Shown here piece after piece: positions 60,331-60,925 of a stretch of 60,925 nucleotides of DNA. A program made the translations under genes and the position numbers. How positions within the stretch are numbered: position 1 is the first letter of the stretch; each line of letters begins with the position of its first letter. The notes under the pieces are model-generated. The model had not been told where the DNA came from. It did not search any database and worked only from the letters and a program-made list of their open reading frames with translations. Where the stretch lies: assembly GCA_017993835.1 (NCBI GenBank), contig JAGOLX010000037.1, positions 1 through 60,925 on the forward strand, written 5' to 3'. This stretch comes from Phycisphaerae bacterium (GTDB lineage Bacteria; Planctomycetota; Phycisphaerae; Sedimentisphaerales; Anaerobacaceae).

Positions 60331-60699
60331 TTAGGCTACGACAATGTTCACCACCACGGCCCCCCAGGCTGCCAACATGCTCCAAAAGGCTATCTGCTGG
60401 GCTCTGGAGGCCGCCGCCTGCGCGTTCTCGGCGAGTTTGACATTCTCTGCTGCCGTTCGGCAGGCGTCGATCATGGAGGCGGTTTGCAGGGCCTGGTGGA
60501 TGCCCTGCACCAATGCGGGCAGGTTGTCTGGGTTCAGGGATCCATTCTCAATGATACGCGTGCACGCGCCAACCTTCACGGCGAGCTTCTCGACCTTCCC
60601 CCTGATGCCGCTGCCTTGGTTGGCTGAGGTTCTCAGAATCTCGCCTGCAAGACTTTGTGTCTCTTCCCAGCATTGATCGATTTCTTCTCTCGTCATCAT
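60331..60699 (-). CDS. Small tail-anchored hypothetical protein
   Basis: I do not recognise a family. The start at 60699 (ATG-ATG) has GGGAG nine bases upstream; a longer version from 60765 or 60735 adds un-protein-like sequence. The 122 residues are mostly helical and charged (EEIDQCWEETQSLAGEIL, LAVKVGACTRIIENG). An Ala/Gln-rich helix (NAQAAASRAQQ) precedes one C-terminal membrane segment (FWSMLAAWGAVVVNIVVA). It would be a cytoplasmic helical protein anchored by its tail. It lies inside an inverted pair of GTACCTGACACC motifs. Confidence 0.6.
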   Translation of the reverse strand: MMTREEIDQCWEETQSLAGEILRTSANQGSGIRGKVEKLAVKVGACTRIIENGSLNPDNLPALVQGIHQALQTASMIDACRTAAENVKLAENAQAAASRAQQIAFWSMLAAWGAVVVNIVVA

Positions 60700-60828
60700 T
60701 CCATGAGTCTCCCACCCCCCGGTCGTCTTGGCCATCAGACTACTATGATAAGGGCCTGATGGCAAGTGGGAAGACCGTCACTTTTGGTCATGTCCGCCTG
60801 GAGAATTAAAGGTGTCAAGTGAACTAGA

Positions 60829-60840
60829 GGTGTCAGGTAC
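60829..60840 (-). repeat. GGTGTCAGGTAC motif, right of an inverted pair
   Basis: This is the exact complement of the motif at 60228-60239. A related GGTGTCAAGT lies at 60811-60820 in the same orientation. The rest of 60700-60925 holds no recognisable gene. Confidence 0.4.
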
Positions 60841-60925
60841 GAATGGCATGAAGATAATCCGTGGATCGAACGAGGGCGGAGCTTGACAAGAGAGCCTCCT
60901 TTGGAAGGGGCGGAGGGGTCAGGGG

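Noticed and set aside
1-60925. CRISPR arrays, tRNA or rRNA genes, integrases, prophage
   Set aside because: No regularly spaced direct repeats, cloverleaf sequences or phage/integrase motifs were seen in the intergenic stretches or frames.

Overview
The window looks like a chromosomal piece of a GC-rich planctomycete, probably Phycisphaerae/Sedimentisphaerales-like. This is inferred from family content, not from a marker tree. The supporting genes are exported Tat-type Gfo/Idh/MocA oxidoreductases, DUF1080 and ThuA proteins, a one-Cys sulfatase, a giant CotH/lamin-tail protein, LamG/PA14-like exoproteins and multi-PAS kinases. Genes are tightly packed, often with ATGA or TGATG stop/start overlaps, and mostly have GGAG-type ribosome binding sites. 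I saw no tRNA, rRNA, CRISPR array, integrase or transposase. The left edge cuts through one gene.

Layout. 1-10.7 kb: an edge-truncated PA14/FN3-like exoprotein, a GH27 alpha-galactosidase and a 1,845-residue CotH/lamin-tail exoprotein. 10.9-13.1 kb: tyrS with a good promoter, then a lipoprotein phosphodiesterase. 13.1-18.2 kb: a beta-helix protein, a CE15-like esterase, an AGE-family epimerase and a PNPOx-fold protein. 18.5-24.5 kb: a YhaM-like exoribonuclease, then a minus-strand unit of oxidoreductase, divergent Nramp-like transporter and double esterase. 24.7-27 kb: a coupled ECF sigma / short membrane protein / anchored Spy-like protein cassette, preceded by a secreted Spy-like EF-hand protein. 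27.1-32 kb: a sulfatase, a FixJ-type regulator and a five-PAS histidine kinase. 32.2-47 kb: a twelve-gene minus-strand cluster encoding a type II secretion/type IV pilus-like machine (E, F, pseudopilins, PilM-PilN fusion, PilO, short secretin) ending in a response regulator and a 1,588-residue REC-PAS-PocR kinase. 47.1-52.8 kb: a plus-strand unit of DUF1080, ThuA fusion, Gfo/Idh/MocA and PmoA-like/GH5, the last interrupted by an in-frame TGA. 52.8-55.8 kb: GH20, free-methionine sulfoxide reductase, DUF1028 and methyltransferase. 56-60 kb: a DUF4832 protein and a GH42 beta-galactosidase, then a repeat-rich gap and a small tail-anchored hypothetical.

Together the genes suggest a heterotroph that dismantles complex, partly sulfated plant or algal polysaccharides outside the cytoplasm. 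Classical hydrolases (GH27, GH20, GH42, GH5), esterases and a sulfatase sit beside a probable oxidise-then-cleave 3-keto-glycoside set. A secretion/pilus machine is genetically joined to a large sensor kinase. The most notable items are the CnrH/CnrY/CnrX-like sigma cassette, the secretion cluster joined to a PocR kinase, the TGA-interrupted PmoA-GH5 fusion, the Nramp-like protein lacking canonical metal motifs, and palindromic repeats placed between convergent genes.
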